A stretch of 64,000 bases of DNA from Petropleomorpha daqingensis. GTDB lineage: Bacteria; Actinomycetota; Actinomycetes; Mycobacteriales; Geodermatophilaceae. Below the pieces are notes generated by a model, which was not told the DNA's origin, made no database searches, and saw only the letters and a program-made list of their open reading frames with translations. The stretch's first letter is position 1, and each line of letters opens with the position of its first letter. The position numbers were made by a program, and so were the translations under genes. The stretch is from assembly GCF_013408985.1 (NCBI RefSeq), contig NZ_JACBZT010000001.1, positions 5,101,197-5,165,196 on the forward strand, written 5' to 3'. Below are positions 40,862-50,835 of this stretch, one piece after another.

Positions 40862-41773
40862 TCAGCCCGCGGCCGGTGCGACGGCGGCGCGAGAGGGATG
40901 GACGACGAGCACGGGGCACGGTGCGTGCATCACGGCGTGCAGGGCGACCGAACCGAGCACCACGCCCGCCAGCTGGTTGCGGCTGCGGCTGCCCAGCACG
41001 AGCAGCGAGGCGCCCTGCGCCCGGTCCATGAGCACCGGCACCGGGTGCCCCTCGACCGCGACGACGTGGACGGCGGGCGCCTCGGCCCCGAGGACCTCGC
41101 GCACGATCGCCGCACCCCGCCGCTGCGCGTGCTCGGCGGACTCCCCCGCCGGCGGGGCCACGACGGCGTAGAGGTCGCTCCAGTGGTTGGGCGGCTCGTG
41201 GGCCACCACGGCCTCGACGTCCGCCCCGAGGACGGCCGCCTCCGCGACCGCCGCGGTCAGGGCGGCGCGGGCGTGGTCGGAGCCGTCGAGCCCGACCACC
41301 ACGCGGCCCGGGCCGGACGCGGCGACGGCCGCCGGGTGCACCACCACGACCGGGCACCGGGCGTGGGCGGCGCAGTGCAGCGCCACCGAGCCGGCCGTGG
41401 AACTCCGGACGGCACCACGGCCCCGGCTGCCGACGACGAGCAGGCCGGCGCCCTCGGCGCGCTGGACCAGGTGCGCCGCCGGGGCCCCCGCGCAGACGAC
41501 CACGTCCACCGCCAGGTCCGCTGCCCCCGCGACCTGCGACCGCAGGTCGTCGACCAGCGCGCGGGCGCGGGCCTCGGTGTCCGCACGCAGCGCATCGACC
41601 TGGTCGCGGTCGACGAGGTAGGCGTCGGTCCAGTAGAAGTCGACCGGGAAGGCGGCGAGCACCTCGAGGTCCGCGTCGCGCCGCACCGCCTCGGCGAGCG
41701 CCCACGACAGCGCCAGCCGGCCCCCCGCCGAACCGTCGACCCCGACGACCACCCGTTGCTTCGTCGTCCCCAC
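40862..41773 (-). CDS. Universal stress protein, two tandem USP domains
   Basis: 303 aa. Domain 1 RVVVGVDGSAGGRLALSWAL with ATP loop GSRGRGAVRSSTAGSVALH; domain 2 RVVVGLDGSDHARAALTAAV with GSRSRNQLAGVVLGSVALH, whose loop lacks the second Gly (Asn instead), so ATP binding in domain 2 is uncertain. The GTG at 41773 follows GGAGAGGAG, a strong ribosome site. A perfect palindrome GGACCTAGGTCC lies 22 bases upstream, overlapping the stop of the DUF4389 gene, and may give this gene its own promoter inside the operon. Confidence 0.95.
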   Translation of the reverse strand: MGTTKQRVVVGVDGSAGGRLALSWALAEAVRRDADLEVLAAFPVDFYWTDAYLVDRDQVDALRADTEARARALVDDLRSQVAGAADLAVDVVVCAGAPAAHLVQRAEGAGLLVVGSRGRGAVRSSTAGSVALHCAAHARCPVVVVHPAAVAASGPGRVVVGLDGSDHARAALTAAVAEAAVLGADVEAVVAHEPPNHWSDLYAVVAPPAGESAEHAQRRGAAIVREVLGAEAPAVHVVAVEGHPVPVLMDRAQGASLLVLGSRSRNQLAGVVLGSVALHAVMHAPCPVLVVHPSRAAVAPAAG

Positions 41774-41794
41774 GGCGACTCCTCTCCCCTCGCA

Positions 41795-41806
41795 GGACCT
41801 AGGTCC
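41795..41806. promoter_or_regulatory. DosR-type palindrome GGACCTAGGTCC, copy 1
   Basis: Perfect 12-base palindrome, identical to 43378-43389. Relative to GGGACTWWAGTCCC it has the same arms and spacing, with the T/A pair flanking the centre changed to C/G. It lies 22 bases upstream of the USP start and overlaps the DUF4389 TAG stop. CTAG is rare in such DNA, which makes chance repetition unlikely. Confidence 0.7.
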
Positions 41807-43289
41807 GCGTGCCGGCCGCCTGCGGCTCGGCGGGCGCGGGCGGGCCACCGGAGGTGGGCACCTCGACGTAGAGAGGCTGCGCCGCGCGGCGCACGGCGAG
41901 CGCGACGAGCAGACCACCGATCACCAGGAGGACGACGCCGACGCCCAGGATCGTGCCGGCGATCCACGGCAGACCCGGCAGCGTGGCGCCGGCCCGCACG
42001 TCGGCGCTCACCCCGGCGGTCCCGTCGGCGCGCATCACGACGACGGTCCAGTTCCCCGCGGTCGGCCGCCAGGTCAGCACCTGCGTGCCCGGGCCGCTGG
42101 ACGAGTCGGTCCAGATCCCCGCTTCCGTCGGCGGCGTGGCCGGGGCACCGCCGGCGTGCTCGACCGTCGTCCACCTGTCGGCCGGGGTGCCGTCCCACCG
42201 CAGGTTCAGGTCCTCGAGGGAGCCCACGGCCACCCCGTCCAGGTACCGGTCGGCCGCGGCGGTGGGCGCGATGCCCACGAACAGCGGCCCGCTGCCGCCG
42301 ACGGGGCTGACCTCGATGCGCGCGCGGCCGAGGACGTTGTCCACGGCCCAGTCGAACCCGGCGCCCTCGAGCCGGAAGCCCTCGGTGGTCACGGCGTAGC
42401 CGTCCGACCGGACCAGCGCCGCGGGGGTGGAGAGGTACCCGGCCTCGCGCTGGGTGCGGTCGGCCCAGAGCAGCGTCCCCCCGCCGATCAGGGTGCCGGC
42501 GGCGGCGAACAGCAGCAGCGAACCGATCACGAGGGCGATGACCCGGCCCGCGGTCCAGCCGGGCCGGCTCGCCCCCGTCGGCAGGGGCTGCGATGGGATC
42601 GGCGTGGCCGGGACCGCGCCGGGTTCCGGACCACCCATGTCCAGCCGGAACGGCGGATAGGCATCGGTCATCAGGCCGACGTAGGCGGCCACGCGCAGCG
42701 CCCAGCGGTCCATGCCCAGGACGAAGTCGTAGAGCGCCCGCGGGTACCGGCCGGAGAACAGCAGGACGACGGCCGCGATGAACACCAGCAGCCCGACCAG
42801 GCCGCCCCAGCCCCAGCCGCTGCTCCACCCGTCGTTGCTCGCCCGGGTCGTCAGCCAGGCCCCGCCGCCGATGAAGACCACCAGCACCACGTAGTGCGGG
42901 ATGGCCAGCAACCACTTCACCAGCACGAGCCCGCGGGAGAGCCGCTCGGGGTAGGGCACCTCGTAGTGGGCCGGGTAGTCGGGGACGTCGGCGAGGCTGA
43001 ACGGCGGGTAGCGGTCCGTGCCGTTGGCGCCGTAGCCGTAGTAGTGCACGCGCCACGACCAGCGCAGCACGCCCACGTTGAACTCGAACAGCGACCGGGG
43101 GTAGCGCCCGGTGAACAGGATCGCGAAGAACGCGAGCACGCTCACCACGACGAACCCGAGCCACAGGAACGCCAGCACGATCCAGTGCGGGACCAGCAGC
43201 AGCCACTTGACCAGCCACAGCGCCCGTGACACCTGCGGATCCACCGCGGCGTCGACGCGGACGGGGTAGGTCGGCCGGCTCTCGGTCAT
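41799..43289 (-). CDS. Membrane protein with two DUF4389 domains
   Basis: 496 aa. Two DUF4389 units: RALWLVKWLLLVPHWIVLAF with FTGRYPRSLFEFNVGVLRW, and GLVLVKWLLAIPHYVVLVVF with FSGRYPRALYDFVLGMDRW. Each ends in a YPPF segment. Two further helices frame a roughly 150-residue extracytoplasmic beta-type domain (GYAVTTEGFRLEGAGFDWAV to WRPTAGNWTVVVMRADG). Function unknown; probably an envelope stress protein. ATG at 43289; a DosR-type palindrome is 89 bases upstream, shared with the divergent Acg-like gene. First gene of the leftward dormancy operon. Confidence 0.9.
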   Translation of the reverse strand: MTESRPTYPVRVDAAVDPQVSRALWLVKWLLLVPHWIVLAFLWLGFVVVSVLAFFAILFTGRYPRSLFEFNVGVLRWSWRVHYYGYGANGTDRYPPFSLADVPDYPAHYEVPYPERLSRGLVLVKWLLAIPHYVVLVVFIGGGAWLTTRASNDGWSSGWGWGGLVGLLVFIAAVVLLFSGRYPRALYDFVLGMDRWALRVAAYVGLMTDAYPPFRLDMGGPEPGAVPATPIPSQPLPTGASRPGWTAGRVIALVIGSLLLFAAAGTLIGGGTLLWADRTQREAGYLSTPAALVRSDGYAVTTEGFRLEGAGFDWAVDNVLGRARIEVSPVGGSGPLFVGIAPTAAADRYLDGVAVGSLEDLNLRWDGTPADRWTTVEHAGGAPATPPTEAGIWTDSSSGPGTQVLTWRPTAGNWTVVVMRADGTAGVSADVRAGATLPGLPWIAGTILGVGVVLLVIGGLLVALAVRRAAQPLYVEVPTSGGPPAPAEPQAAGTRT

Positions 43290-43377
43290 CTCGACCTCCT
43301 CCTCGGCGGCTCGGACGGGCGAGTGCCCGGTGCCTCCGCTGCGTCGAGGCTCCCGAGAGCCGGCGCCGGGCGGACAC

Positions 43378-43389
43378 GGACCTAGGTCC
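43378..43389. promoter_or_regulatory. DosR-type palindrome GGACCTAGGTCC, copy 2
   Basis: Perfect palindrome in the 180-base gap between divergent DUF4389 (start 43289) and Acg-like (start 43470) genes, about 80-90 bases from each, a classical position for bidirectional activation by a DevR-type regulator. Confidence 0.72.
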
Positions 43390-43469
43390 TGCGCCGAGGG
43401 ACCGCTGGCCCCGCGCGCGCGGGTGGCCCTCGGAGCGAGGGTGCGAGGAGCACCGATCGAGGAGCGCCG

Positions 43470-44471
43470 ATGTCCCGGTTCGTCCCCACCGCGTCCACGC
43501 CGACGGGCGTGGCCGCGGCGCTCGAGCGGAGCGCACGGCTCGCCGTCCTGGCGCCCTCGGTGCACAACACGCAGCCGTGGCTGTTCGGGCTGCGCGACGA
43601 CCGGCTCGTCGTCCGGGCCGACCGCTCGCGCCAGCTCACGGCCCTGGACCCGACCGGCCGGGAGCTCGTGCAGAGCGTCGGCGCGGCGTTGTTCACGATC
43701 CGCGTGGGACTGGCCGCCGAGGGCTGGGACGCCGACGTCGAGCGGCTCCCGGACCCGGCCGACCCCGACCTGCTGGCGGTGGTGCGGTGCGCGGCTGCCA
43801 CGCCCGATCCCGCGCTCGCCGCCCTCGCCCCGGCGGTCCCCCTGCGCCGCACCAACCGGCGGGCCTTCCTCCCTGGCGAGGTGCCTGAGGAGGTGCTGCG
43901 CGGCCTCGCCGCCGGGGCCGCGGCGGAGGGTGCCCTGCTCGTCCCGGTGCTGCGCGAGACGCACCGGCGGCTGCTCGCCCGGCTGACGCAGCAGGCCGAC
44001 CGCCTGCAGGCGGCCGAACCGGGCTACCGGGCCGAGCTGCGGCATTGGACGAACCGCCGGCCCGAGGACCGGGACGGCGTGCCCGCGGCCGCCGTCCCGA
44101 AGGTCGACGGCCGGCAGCACGACGACCTGCCGTTGCGGGATTTCGACACGAGCGGCGCCGGGGGGCTCCCCGCCGAGACCGCCTCGGGCGTCGACGGGAC
44201 GCTCGTCGTCCTGGCCACCCCGACCGACGACTCCCGCGCGTGGCTGGAGTGCGGCGAGGCCATGCAGCGGGTCCTGCTCGAGCTCACCGCGCTCGGCTGG
44301 GCGGCCAGCCCGTTCACGCAGCTGATCGAGGTGCCGCTGACCCGCACGCAACTGCGCTCGGCGCTGGCCTGGGACGCCCACCCGCAGCTGATCCTGCGGA
44401 TCGGGCACGCGGCCCCGACCCCGGAGACCCCGCGCCGCCTGGTCAGCGAGGTCGTCGTCCGCTCGGCGTGA
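43470..44471 (+). CDS. Acg-family FMN-binding nitroreductase-like protein
   Basis: 333 aa. Signature LAPSVHNTQPWLFGL, then VRADRSRQLTALDPTGRELV and SVGAALFTIRVGL (N-terminal half), RRTNRRAF in the middle, and CGEAMQRVLLELTALGWAASPFTQ in the second half. These are the blocks of the Acg family (M. tuberculosis Rv2032), a double nitroreductase fold with an FMN site of altered accessibility, thought to sequester flavin or act in dormancy. ATG with GGAG 7 bases upstream. A second copy lies at 61243-62361. Its end overlaps the convergent SRPBCC gene by 29 bases. Confidence 0.92.
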   Translation: MSRFVPTASTPTGVAAALERSARLAVLAPSVHNTQPWLFGLRDDRLVVRADRSRQLTALDPTGRELVQSVGAALFTIRVGLAAEGWDADVERLPDPADPDLLAVVRCAAATPDPALAALAPAVPLRRTNRRAFLPGEVPEEVLRGLAAGAAAEGALLVPVLRETHRRLLARLTQQADRLQAAEPGYRAELRHWTNRRPEDRDGVPAAAVPKVDGRQHDDLPLRDFDTSGAGGLPAETASGVDGTLVVLATPTDDSRAWLECGEAMQRVLLELTALGWAASPFTQLIEVPLTRTQLRSALAWDAHPQLILRIGHAAPTPETPRRLVSEVVVRSA

Positions 44472-45114
44472 GCGCGCGCCCCTCGGCCCGGCGCGCGAGG
44501 CCCCGGAGCATCCGCTGCTCCATCACGAAGGCGACCGGCTCCACCAGGCGCCACAGGACGGTCTGCGACGGCGGGTGGTCCAGCCGCTGGCGCACCAGGA
44601 GCCGGGTCCGCCGCCCGCCGCCCACGGACCGCAGCTGCCACTGCCACGTGATGCGCGGTCCGGCCGGCTCCCCGCCCAGGAGCACCAGAGTGGTCGGCGG
44701 GTCGATCCGCTCGACCTCGTAGGCGGGCGCGCCCTCGGTGGCGGCCAGCCGGATGCGCTCGCCCACCGCCGGCTCCTGCAGGTCCGGCCGGATCGTGTCG
44801 GCGCTGTGCAGGTCGAACCCGAACAGGTTCTCCAGGGCGTCGAAGCTGTAGAGCCCGCCGCGTCCCTGGCCGATCTGGACCAGCCACGGCCAGACCGCCT
44901 CGACCGGTGCGTCGACGGTGATCGCCCGGGTGTAGCCGAGCCGCGGGGCCGGCACCAGCTCGTCGCCCGGCAGCGCGGCCCCGACCTCGTGCGGCAGCGC
45001 GCCCCAGCGGTTGTACCGGCGCCGCAGCAGCGGCGCCGTGAGCAGCGCGGCCAGCACCTGCGCCGCGCCGACGGCGATCTCGGTCCAGCCGCGCCGGGTC
45101 GTCGGGAGGGCCAT
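44443..45114 (-). CDS. SRPBCC family protein with N-terminal membrane segment
   Basis: 223 aa. A hydrophobic segment (IAVGAAQVLAALLTAPLL) and RRRYNRWGA precede a polyketide-cyclase-like domain: TRAITVDAPVEAVWPWLVQIG, RGGLYSFDALENLFGFD, the strand ITWQWQLRSVGGGRRTRLLV and a C-terminal helix (VEPVAFVMEQRMLRGL). A member of the membrane-linked SRPBCC group common in actinobacteria; ligand unknown. ATG at 45114. It faces the Rv1733c-like gene across a 107-base gap without a clear DosR-type site. Confidence 0.87.
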   Translation of the reverse strand: MALPTTRRGWTEIAVGAAQVLAALLTAPLLRRRYNRWGALPHEVGAALPGDELVPAPRLGYTRAITVDAPVEAVWPWLVQIGQGRGGLYSFDALENLFGFDLHSADTIRPDLQEPAVGERIRLAATEGAPAYEVERIDPPTTLVLLGGEPAGPRITWQWQLRSVGGGRRTRLLVRQRLDHPPSQTVLWRLVEPVAFVMEQRMLRGLARRAEGRALTPSGRRPR

Positions 45115-45221
45115 AGCAGAACCGTGGGCGTCGCGACAGAGTCCTGGTGAGTTGCGAAGGTCTCGCCTCGCCGGGACCTCCTCCCTTTCCGCCTGCCCGT
45201 CCACGCCGACAGGCTGGCTCG

Positions 45222-45809
45222 GTGGCGAGTCGCGGAGAACCCGGGCGCACCCTGCGCCGCCGGTTCACCCTCGGCTCGGGTCCGCTGAAGCGGGCGTCGG
45301 ACCGGGCGGAGTTCGCCTCGCGCGTCGTCCTCGCCCTGGCCCTGCTGCTCGCCGTGCCGCTCGGCCTGCTGGCCGGGGCGATGGCCTCCACCGCGGTGAC
45401 CGCGGTGGAGCAGCAGCAGGCCGCGACCCGCACGATGGAGACCGCCACCCTGCTGGCCGACGCCGGCAACGGCGGCTCGGACGCCGTCACCGTGCCGACC
45501 TCGGCCCGGTGGACGGCACCGGACGGCGGCGCCCGCACCGGGGACGTCGAGGCCCGACCCGGTGCCCGCGCGGGTTCCACCGTCGACATCTGGGTCGACG
45601 CGGACGGCCGGCGCACCGAGCGGCCGCTCACCGACGGCGAGGTGGTCGGCCAGGCCGTGGTCATCGGCGTGCTCGTCGGCCTGGGCGTGGTCATCGCCGG
45701 GATGACCAGCCACCTCGTCGTCGTCTGGCTGCTGGAGCGGGGACGCGTCCGCGGCTGGGAGAAGGGCTGGGCGTCGGTCGAGCCCCTGTGGGTCAGCCGG
45801 TTCCGCTGA
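45222..45809 (+). CDS. Rv1733c-like two-helix membrane protein
   Basis: 195 aa. N-terminal basic region, first helix (VVLALALLLAVPLGLLAGAM), an extracytoplasmic domain, second helix (QAVVIGVLVGLGVVIAGMT) and a cytoplasmic end. The external block SARWTAPDGGARTGDVEARP followed by GARAGSTVDIWVDADGR parallels M. tuberculosis Rv1733c, a DosR-regulon membrane antigen of unknown function. GTG at 45222; an upstream start would add an unlikely Pro-rich tail. Its neighbours are also dormancy-type genes. Confidence 0.88.
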   Translation: MASRGEPGRTLRRRFTLGSGPLKRASDRAEFASRVVLALALLLAVPLGLLAGAMASTAVTAVEQQQAATRTMETATLLADAGNGGSDAVTVPTSARWTAPDGGARTGDVEARPGARAGSTVDIWVDADGRRTERPLTDGEVVGQAVVIGVLVGLGVVIAGMTSHLVVVWLLERGRVRGWEKGWASVEPLWVSRFR

Positions 45810-45937
45810 ACCTCCTCCCGAGCAGGGGCGGAAGTCCCGGGAGAGCCCGCCCGGAGACCCCTTGGTCCCGGACCCCCGAGGTCCCTAGCGTCGTTCCCGT
45901 GCGCGGGATCGCGCACCGAGGACGAGGGGGGCGCGCC

Positions 45938-46576
45938 GTGCGGGTACGCGACGTCATGACACGCGAGGTGGTCACGGTCGGGCCGGCCACCTCCGCCAAG
46001 TACGCGGCGGAGGTCATGGCCGAGCGGGGGTTCGCCGCGCTGCCTGTGGTGGACGACGACCGGGTCGTCGGCATCGTGGCCGAGGCCGACGTGCTGCGCG
46101 ACCGGCTGCCGCGCGACCCGCGCCTGCACGCCCGCCGGGACGAGCAGCCGGTCGCGTCGGCGCCGTCCCTGCTGGTGCAGGGGGTGATGACCAGCCCCGT
46201 GCGCACCGTCGACGCCGGCGCCGACGTCGCGGACGTGGCCCGCCTGTTCGTCGACGACCGGCTGCGCAGCGTGCCGGTGCTCGAGCACGGGCGGCTGGTC
46301 GGCATCATCAGCCGCCGCGACGTCCTGCGGACCCTGGTGCGACCGGACCCCGAGATCCGCGCCGAGCTCCTGCGGCGGGTCGAGGAGTACACCGGCGACC
46401 TCGACTCCTGGACCGTCGACGTCGCGGACGGCATGGTCACGATCCGGCGCACCCGCGGAGCACCGCAGGTGTCGCGCGACGTCGAGGAACGGGCGCTGCG
46501 GGCGCTCGCGGCGAGCGTCGCCGGCGTGGTGGACGTCCGGGTCCCGGTCCTCCCCGTCCCGGCCGGTCCGCGATGA
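45938..46576 (+). CDS. CBS-pair plus BON domain protein
   Basis: 212 aa. Two CBS motifs: VRDVMTREVVTVGPATSA to VVDDDRVVGIVAEADVLR, and VQGVMTSPVRTVDAGADV to VLEHGRLVGIISRRDVLR. A C-terminal BON domain follows (LLRRVEEYTGDLDSWTVDV to VAGVVDVRVPVLP). CBS pairs bind adenine nucleotides; the mycobacterial DosR-regulon protein Hrp1 is a CBS protein without BON. GTG with GAGGGGGG upstream. A cluster of GGTCC/GGACC half-sites at 45864-45885 stands 53-74 bases upstream. Overlaps the flavodoxin gene by 4 bases (ATGA). Confidence 0.94.
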   Translation: MRVRDVMTREVVTVGPATSAKYAAEVMAERGFAALPVVDDDRVVGIVAEADVLRDRLPRDPRLHARRDEQPVASAPSLLVQGVMTSPVRTVDAGADVADVARLFVDDRLRSVPVLEHGRLVGIISRRDVLRTLVRPDPEIRAELLRRVEEYTGDLDSWTVDVADGMVTIRRTRGAPQVSRDVEERALRALAASVAGVVDVRVPVLPVPAGPR

Positions 46577-47115
46577 CGGCGAACCCCCCGCGCCTCCTGG
46601 TCGTGGTCGCCAGCAAGCACGGGTCCACCGCGGAGATCGCCGCCGCCCTCGCGCGGGCGGCCGCCGACTGCCCGGCCGGGCGCACCGCCGGGCTGTCGGC
46701 CATCGCCGTGCCGGCCCACCAGCGGCCGACGCCGACCTCGTTCGACGGCGTCGTGCTGGGCAGCGCGGTCTACGCCGGCAGATGGCTGGAGGAGGCGCGC
46801 CAGTACGCCACTCTCTACGCCGACACCCTGCGCCACCGACCCGTGTGGCTGTTCTCCAGCGGGCCGATCGGCGAGCCGCCCTTCCCGCCCGACGAGCCGC
46901 ACGACGCCGCGCCCATGGCGGCGCTCACCGGCGCCCGGGAGCACCGGGTCTTCCCCGGACGGCTGGACAAGGACCGCCTGACGTTCGGCGAGCGCGCCAT
47001 GGTCACCGCCATGCGCGCCCCGCTCGGGGACTTCCGCGACTGGGACCGGATCGCCGCCTGGGGCCGCGACATCGCCGCGGCGGTCACCGCGGAGGTGCCG
47101 GCCGGGCAGGTCTGA
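46573..47115 (+). CDS. Flavodoxin-domain protein (HemG/protoporphyrinogen-oxidase-like)
   Basis: 180 aa. FMN phosphate loop VVASKHGSTAEIAAALA (residues 11-27), FDGVVLGSAVYAGRWLEEARQ as second flavin contact, PVWLFSSGPIGEP as third, and FGERAMVTAMRAPLGDFRDW at the end. This is the long-chain flavodoxin type related to HemG. It probably acts as a redox protein in stress or low oxygen; heme link unproven. ATG overlaps the CBS gene stop, so the two are cotranscribed. Confidence 0.92.
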   Translation: MTANPPRLLVVVASKHGSTAEIAAALARAAADCPAGRTAGLSAIAVPAHQRPTPTSFDGVVLGSAVYAGRWLEEARQYATLYADTLRHRPVWLFSSGPIGEPPFPPDEPHDAAPMAALTGAREHRVFPGRLDKDRLTFGERAMVTAMRAPLGDFRDWDRIAAWGRDIAAAVTAEVPAGQV

Positions 47116-47122
47116 GCGCGGC

Positions 47123-47620
47123 TCAGCCGCTCCGGGGATCGGCGGGCAGCGGCCGGTGCGCCCCGGTGCGGACCACGGTGACCGGGCAGGGCGCGTGGTG
47201 CACGCACTGGTCGCTGACCGACCCCAGCAGCAGGCCGGAGAAGCCGCCCCTGCCGCGGGCCCCCACGACCAGCAGGTCGGCTCCCTTCGCCGTCTCGATC
47301 AGCCCCTTGGCCGGCGGCCGGTGCAGCACGTGGCTGTGCACCCGGACGGCGGGATCGAGGCCGGCAGCGGTCACGCAGCCGTCCAGCTCGGCCTGCACGG
47401 CCTGCTCGAAGTCGGTGAGCGGCGGCACGTAACCGGGTTGCCAGGACGCCGGCCGGGGCGCGGTGGTCATCCCCCACGCCCGCACGACGTGCAGGTCCAG
47501 GCCGGCCCGCGCCGCCAGGCCGGCCGCCCAGCGCAGCGCCTGCTGCGCGCACTCCGAGCCGTCGTGCCCGACCAGCACGCCACCGGCGATCTCCACGGCC
47601 TCGCGGACCTCGGTTCCCAC
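47123..47620 (-). CDS. Universal stress protein, single domain
   Basis: 165 aa. GGVLVGHDGSECAQQALRWA at the N-terminus, a long loop PASWQPGYVPPLTDFEQAV, and the ATP loop GARGRGGFSGLLLGSVSDQC with conserved HHAPCPVTVVR at the end. The GTG at 47620 has GAGGAGG 4-6 bases upstream. A DosR-box-like site lies about 70 bases upstream (47692-47705), also upstream of the divergent PNPOx-like gene. Convergent with the flavodoxin gene (7 bases between stops). Confidence 0.95.
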   Translation of the reverse strand: MGTEVREAVEIAGGVLVGHDGSECAQQALRWAAGLAARAGLDLHVVRAWGMTTAPRPASWQPGYVPPLTDFEQAVQAELDGCVTAAGLDPAVRVHSHVLHRPPAKGLIETAKGADLLVVGARGRGGFSGLLLGSVSDQCVHHAPCPVTVVRTGAHRPLPADPRSG

Positions 47621-47691
47621 GGCTCCTCCTCGTCCTCGGGGATCCTCCGCCGCGCCGGGAGCCACCGGCAGGGGCCGACGCGGCGCAGGTC

Positions 47692-47705
47692 AGGACCTCC
47701 GTCCC
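47692..47705. promoter_or_regulatory. DosR-box-like site between USP and PNPOx-like genes
   Basis: AGGACCTCCGTCCC: arms GGAC/GTCC with the DosR spacing, 9 of 14 positions matching GGGACTWWAGTCCC. It stands about 72 bases upstream of the USP start and 100 bases upstream of the PNPOx-like start. Confidence 0.45.
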
Positions 47706-47805
47706 TGCCACAACTACCGGGGGCGACCTGAGAGTTCCGGGAGCAGGCCCGGCGACGCATCGAACCCACGGTGCCCCCGGCACCGCGACCCGGGGGTGTG
47801 GACAG

Positions 47806-49969
<2,164 letters not shown>

Positions 49970-49982
49970 CCGGGCTGCGCGC

Positions 49983-50648
49983 TCAGCGACCGCCCGCGCC
50001 GCCGCGGAGCTCGGTGGCCAGGACGGCGGCCTGCGTGCGGCGCTCCAGACCGAGCTTGGCCAGCAGGTGGGAGACGTAGTTCTTCACGGTCTTCTCCGCG
50101 AGGAACATCCGCTCGCCGATCTGCCGGTTGGTCAGCCCCTCGCCGATCAGCTCCAGGACGGTGCGCTCCTGGTCGCTGAGCTTGGCCAGGGGCCCGGCGG
50201 GCTCGGCGGCGCGGCGCATCCGCTCCAGCACGGCGGTGGTGGCCGTGGGATCGAGCAGCGAGCCGCCGGCCGCGACGGTCCGGACCGCGCTGACGAGGTC
50301 CTGGCCGAGGATCTGCTTGAGCAGGTAGCCCGAGGCGCCGGCCATGATCGCCTCGAACAGCGCCTCGTCGTCGCTGTAGCTGGTCAGCATGATGACCCGC
50401 AGGTCCGGCATCTTCGAGCGCAGCTCGCGGCAGACGGAGACGCCGTCGCCGTCCGGCAGCCGCACGTCGAGGACGGCGACGTCCGGACGCAGCGCCGGCA
50501 CCCGTGCCAGCGCCTCGGCGGCGTTCTTCGCCTCCCCCACCACCGTGAGGCCCGGGTCGCTCTCCAGCACGTCGGCGACGCCGCGCCGGACGATCTCGTG
50601 GTCGTCGAGCAGGAAGACCTTGATCGGCGCCTGTCCGTCGTCGCTCAC
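49983..50648 (-). CDS. devR: DevR/DosR-like NarL-family response regulator
   Basis: 221 aa. Receiver with Asp15-Asp16 ([11 protein letters not shown]), phospho-acceptor Asp61 ([13 protein letters not shown]), Thr89 (LTSY) and Lys111. LuxR-type helix-turn-helix [20 protein letters not shown] then [20 protein letters not shown]. The base-contacting residues of M. tuberculosis DosR (Lys179, Lys182, Asn183) are kept as Lys186, Lys189 and Asn190, so a similar DNA box is expected. GTG start. A DosR-box-like site lies 68 bases upstream, suggesting autoregulation. Confidence 0.95.
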   Translation of the reverse strand: MSDDGQAPIKVFLLDDHEIVRRGVADVLESDPGLTVVGEAKNAAEALARVPALRPDVAVLDVRLPDGDGVSVCRELRSKMPDLRVIMLTSYSDDEALFEAIMAGASGYLLKQILGQDLVSAVRTVAAGGSLLDPTATTAVLERMRRAAEPAGPLAKLSDQERTVLELIGEGLTNRQIGERMFLAEKTVKNYVSHLLAKLGLERRTQAAVLATELRGGAGGR

Positions 50649-50715
50649 CCGTGCACTCCCGTCACCGTTCCCGCCGTCCCCCGCAGGCTAGGACGACCGA
50701 CCCCGGCGGGGTGCA

Positions 50716-50729
50716 GGGCCCAACGTCCC
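50716..50729. promoter_or_regulatory. DosR-box-like site between devR and phosphoketolase
   Basis: GGGCCCAACGTCCC matches 11 of 14 positions of GGGACTWWAGTCCC, the best match to the mycobacterial form in this window. It stands 68 bases upstream of the devR start and 107 bases upstream of the phosphoketolase start. Confidence 0.55.
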
Positions 50730-50835
50730 GACGAGGGGGACGTCCGGGCACGCCTCGTCCCCTCCTCCGACCCTCACGGCGGCCGTGCCGGCTCGGCACG
50801 GTGAGCCCATCGAGACGAGGAGGTGGCCCCGCCCC

